Below are positions 52,996 to 54,453 of a stretch of 54,453 nucleotides of DNA, piece after piece; the stretch's first letter is position 1, and every line of letters starts with the position of its first letter. The notes under the pieces were generated by a model. The model was given only the letters and a program-made list of their open reading frames with translations. It was not told the DNA's origin and searched no databases. Source of the stretch: Macromonas nakdongensis. Lineage in GTDB: Bacteria; Pseudomonadota; Gammaproteobacteria; Burkholderiales; Burkholderiaceae_C. The stretch is from positions 712 through 55,164 of the forward strand of contig NZ_NWMV01000056.1 in assembly GCF_002837145.1 (NCBI RefSeq). Direction: 5' to 3'. The position numbers and the translations under genes are program-made.

Positions 52996-54248
52996 GGACG
53001 TCGATTATGGGCCTTGGCCACCAAGAAATAACCGTAACACAGCACACAGGCCGCCAGATAGCCCCCCACCGCCCCGCGAAAAGCCGCCACCACCGACCAC
53101 CCCAGACCCACAAACGCGTCCACCGCCAGGCCGATGCCCCACTGCACCGCAAACACGCCCGAGAAAATGAGGAGGTTGTAGGCCGACAGGGCGCGTCCGG
53201 CCATGGCCGCCGGGAAGGCCTGCGCCACCGCGGGCTGGGCCAGCGAGCCCACCGTGGACGCGAGGCAGAACAGCGCCCAGTGGCCCCAACCGGTCTGTGG
53301 CCCCTGCCACAACAGGGCGCCCAGGGCCAGAAAACTCCCGGGCAAGCCCCAGGCGATCAGTTGCTCCACGCGCAGCCCGCGCCGCGCCAGGGTCGGGGTG
53401 ACCCAGCCCCAAACCCAGAACATGCCCAGCATGCAGACGTTGATCCAGAACAGGCCCTGGGCCGCCTGCGCGGCGCTGTGCCCGGCCACCTGCACCAGCC
53501 AGGGCCCGGCCCACAGGGTCTGGATGGCCACCATGCCACCGTAGTTGACCAGACCGATCCCCGCCATGCGCCGGAAATACGGGTGCCGCAGCACCTGGGC
53601 GTAGCCCCCGGCGTCGGGGAGATGGTCCGAGCCGGCCATGCATGTTCCGTGTTCGCCCGACCCCTGCGACCAGCCGGGCGCGGCCCAGGCGATCCACGCC
53701 GCCGCCGCCACGATGGCCGCGGCCAGCACCCAGAACACCCCGCGCCACCCCACCAGTGGCACCAGCCACTGCACCGGCAAGGTGGCCGCCACCATGCCCA
53801 GCGCCCCCACCATCAGCATCCACGCATTGGCGCGCAACTGCATGTCCGGGTGCAGCCAGCGCCGGTACCCGGTCAACGGCGCCATCAGGCAGGCGCTGAC
53901 CCCGGCCCCGGTCAGCACCCGGGCCGCGAGCAGCCCGTAAAAATGGTCGGCCCAGGCAAAGGCCGCACACCCGGCCACCGCCACCGACAGGAACAACAGC
54001 ACCACCCGCTTCGGCCCGTGGCGGTCGAGCCAGCGGCCCAGTGGCAGCTGCATCGCCGAAAAGCCTAGGAAATAGCCCCCCGCCAGCAACCCCAGGTCGC
54101 TGGCCTGCAGCGCCAGTTCGGCACTCAAGGTGGGGGCCAGGGTGGCGGTGACCGCCCGCAGCAGGGCCGACAGGAAATAGGCCGCGGCAAACGCCAGGAA
54201 CACGCCGATGGCGCGGCCACGGCCCAGGGGTTCGGCCACCGCCCTCAT
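52992..54248 (-). CDS. Major facilitator superfamily transporter
   Basis: Inner-membrane transporter, 418 residues with about 12 helices, starting MRAVAEPLGRGRAIGVFLAF at ATG 54248. Seen: the MFS loop-2 signature GRWLDRHGPKRVV between helices 2 and 3, GAGVSACLMAPLTGYRRW in helix 5, and a central loop near 200-230. The substrate cannot be told. It overlaps the upstream partial gene and the IIA gene by four bases each, so it is in the same transcript as the PTS genes. Confidence 0.87.
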   Translation of the reverse strand: MRAVAEPLGRGRAIGVFLAFAAAYFLSALLRAVTATLAPTLSAELALQASDLGLLAGGYFLGFSAMQLPLGRWLDRHGPKRVVLLFLSVAVAGCAAFAWADHFYGLLAARVLTGAGVSACLMAPLTGYRRWLHPDMQLRANAWMLMVGALGMVAATLPVQWLVPLVGWRGVFWVLAAAIVAAAAWIAWAAPGWSQGSGEHGTCMAGSDHLPDAGGYAQVLRHPYFRRMAGIGLVNYGGMVAIQTLWAGPWLVQVAGHSAAQAAQGLFWINVCMLGMFWVWGWVTPTLARRGLRVEQLIAWGLPGSFLALGALLWQGPQTGWGHWALFCLASTVGSLAQPAVAQAFPAAMAGRALSAYNLLIFSGVFAVQWGIGLAVDAFVGLGWSVVAAFRGAVGGYLAACVLCYGYFLVAKAHNRRP

Positions 54249-54453
54249 GGCAACCGCACCCCGCCGAAGAAGGTGTCTGCCACCTCGGGCTCGAGGGACT
54301 CGCCGTACCAGGCCGCCTGCACCAGCCAACCCCGACGGGCCGCCCACAGCACCTCCGCACGCAGGGGCTGGCCCCGGTGGTCCACGGCCGGCCCGCTCCA
54401 GCGCTGCGCCTGCTCGGCCCCCGGCACCACCGCCCGGCGCACCGTCCACCCCG
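54245..54453 (-). CDS. Hypothetical protein, C-terminal part only
   Basis: The reverse strand is open from the right edge to a stop at 54245, giving the last 69 residues or so (...VRRAVVPGAEQAQRWSGPAV, ending DTFFGGVRLP). It is soluble in character and no family was recognised. The stop overlaps the transporter ATG by four bases, which supports its being a real gene. Confidence 0.6.
   Translation of the reverse strand, partial: GWTVRRAVVPGAEQAQRWSGPAVDHRGQPLRAEVLWAARRGWLVQAAWYGESLEPEVADTFFGGVRLP

Overview
The window is high-GC, densely coded DNA with no insertion sequence, prophage, CRISPR array or rRNA. Gene content and order (yajC-secD-secF, a complete atpIBEFHAGDC operon, lipB-lipA, a manX-ptsH-ptsI phosphotransferase set without sugar permeases, a fused indolepyruvate oxidoreductase, a cytochrome c5) point to a betaproteobacterium of the Burkholderiales, probably Comamonadaceae. 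This is inferred from protein character, not from a database search.

Layout. 1-3421: Sec accessory genes on the minus strand. 3518-4896: a drug/metabolite-type transporter and a small hypothetical gene. 4962-9275: a large 2-oxoacid oxidoreductase with a divergent Lrp/AsnC regulator. 9337-15728: a MASE1-CHASE-GGDEF-EAL protein, dienelactone hydrolase, MarC protein, universal stress protein, and a class III CoA-transferase that runs in frame into SlyX. 15744-20303: a photosensory cluster with a short BLUF protein, a free-standing EAL protein, a chemoreceptor, a DUF3429 membrane protein and a histidine kinase carrying a C-terminal BLUF domain. 20514-23319: tRNA-Arg(CCG), cytochrome c5 and a three-gene minus-strand group. 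23393-30764: the ATP synthase operon. 30935-32892: DUF493-lipB-lipA. 33012-50412: a Lap-type cell-surface adhesion locus. 50566-54453: ptsI-ptsH-manX, an MFS transporter and a truncated upstream gene.

How it fits together. The Lap locus is nearly complete: type I secretion ATPase and adaptor, an outer-membrane TolC-like protein fused to an OmpA peptidoglycan-binding domain, periplasmic protease LapG, c-di-GMP receptor LapD with degenerate GGDEF/EAL, and two retention-module adhesins (1726 and 568 residues) with di-alanine LapG cleavage sites. It also carries a pseudo-receiver LuxR regulator, a small conserved protein and a pilin-like protein with a Pro/Ala/Thr/Ser linker. Upstream lie proteins that could make or break c-di-GMP (GGDEF-EAL, EAL) and two BLUF domains with every canonical flavin-site residue at the same spacing as in AppA. 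The most novel idea in the window is therefore a blue-light route into c-di-GMP and kinase signalling that could control surface adhesion. The components are read from sequence; their coupling is inference.

The most unusual single proteins are the kinase-BLUF protein (19086-20303), the TolC-OmpA chimera (33012-34859), the CoA-transferase/SlyX read-through (14337-15728) and the pilin-like protein (37750-38514).
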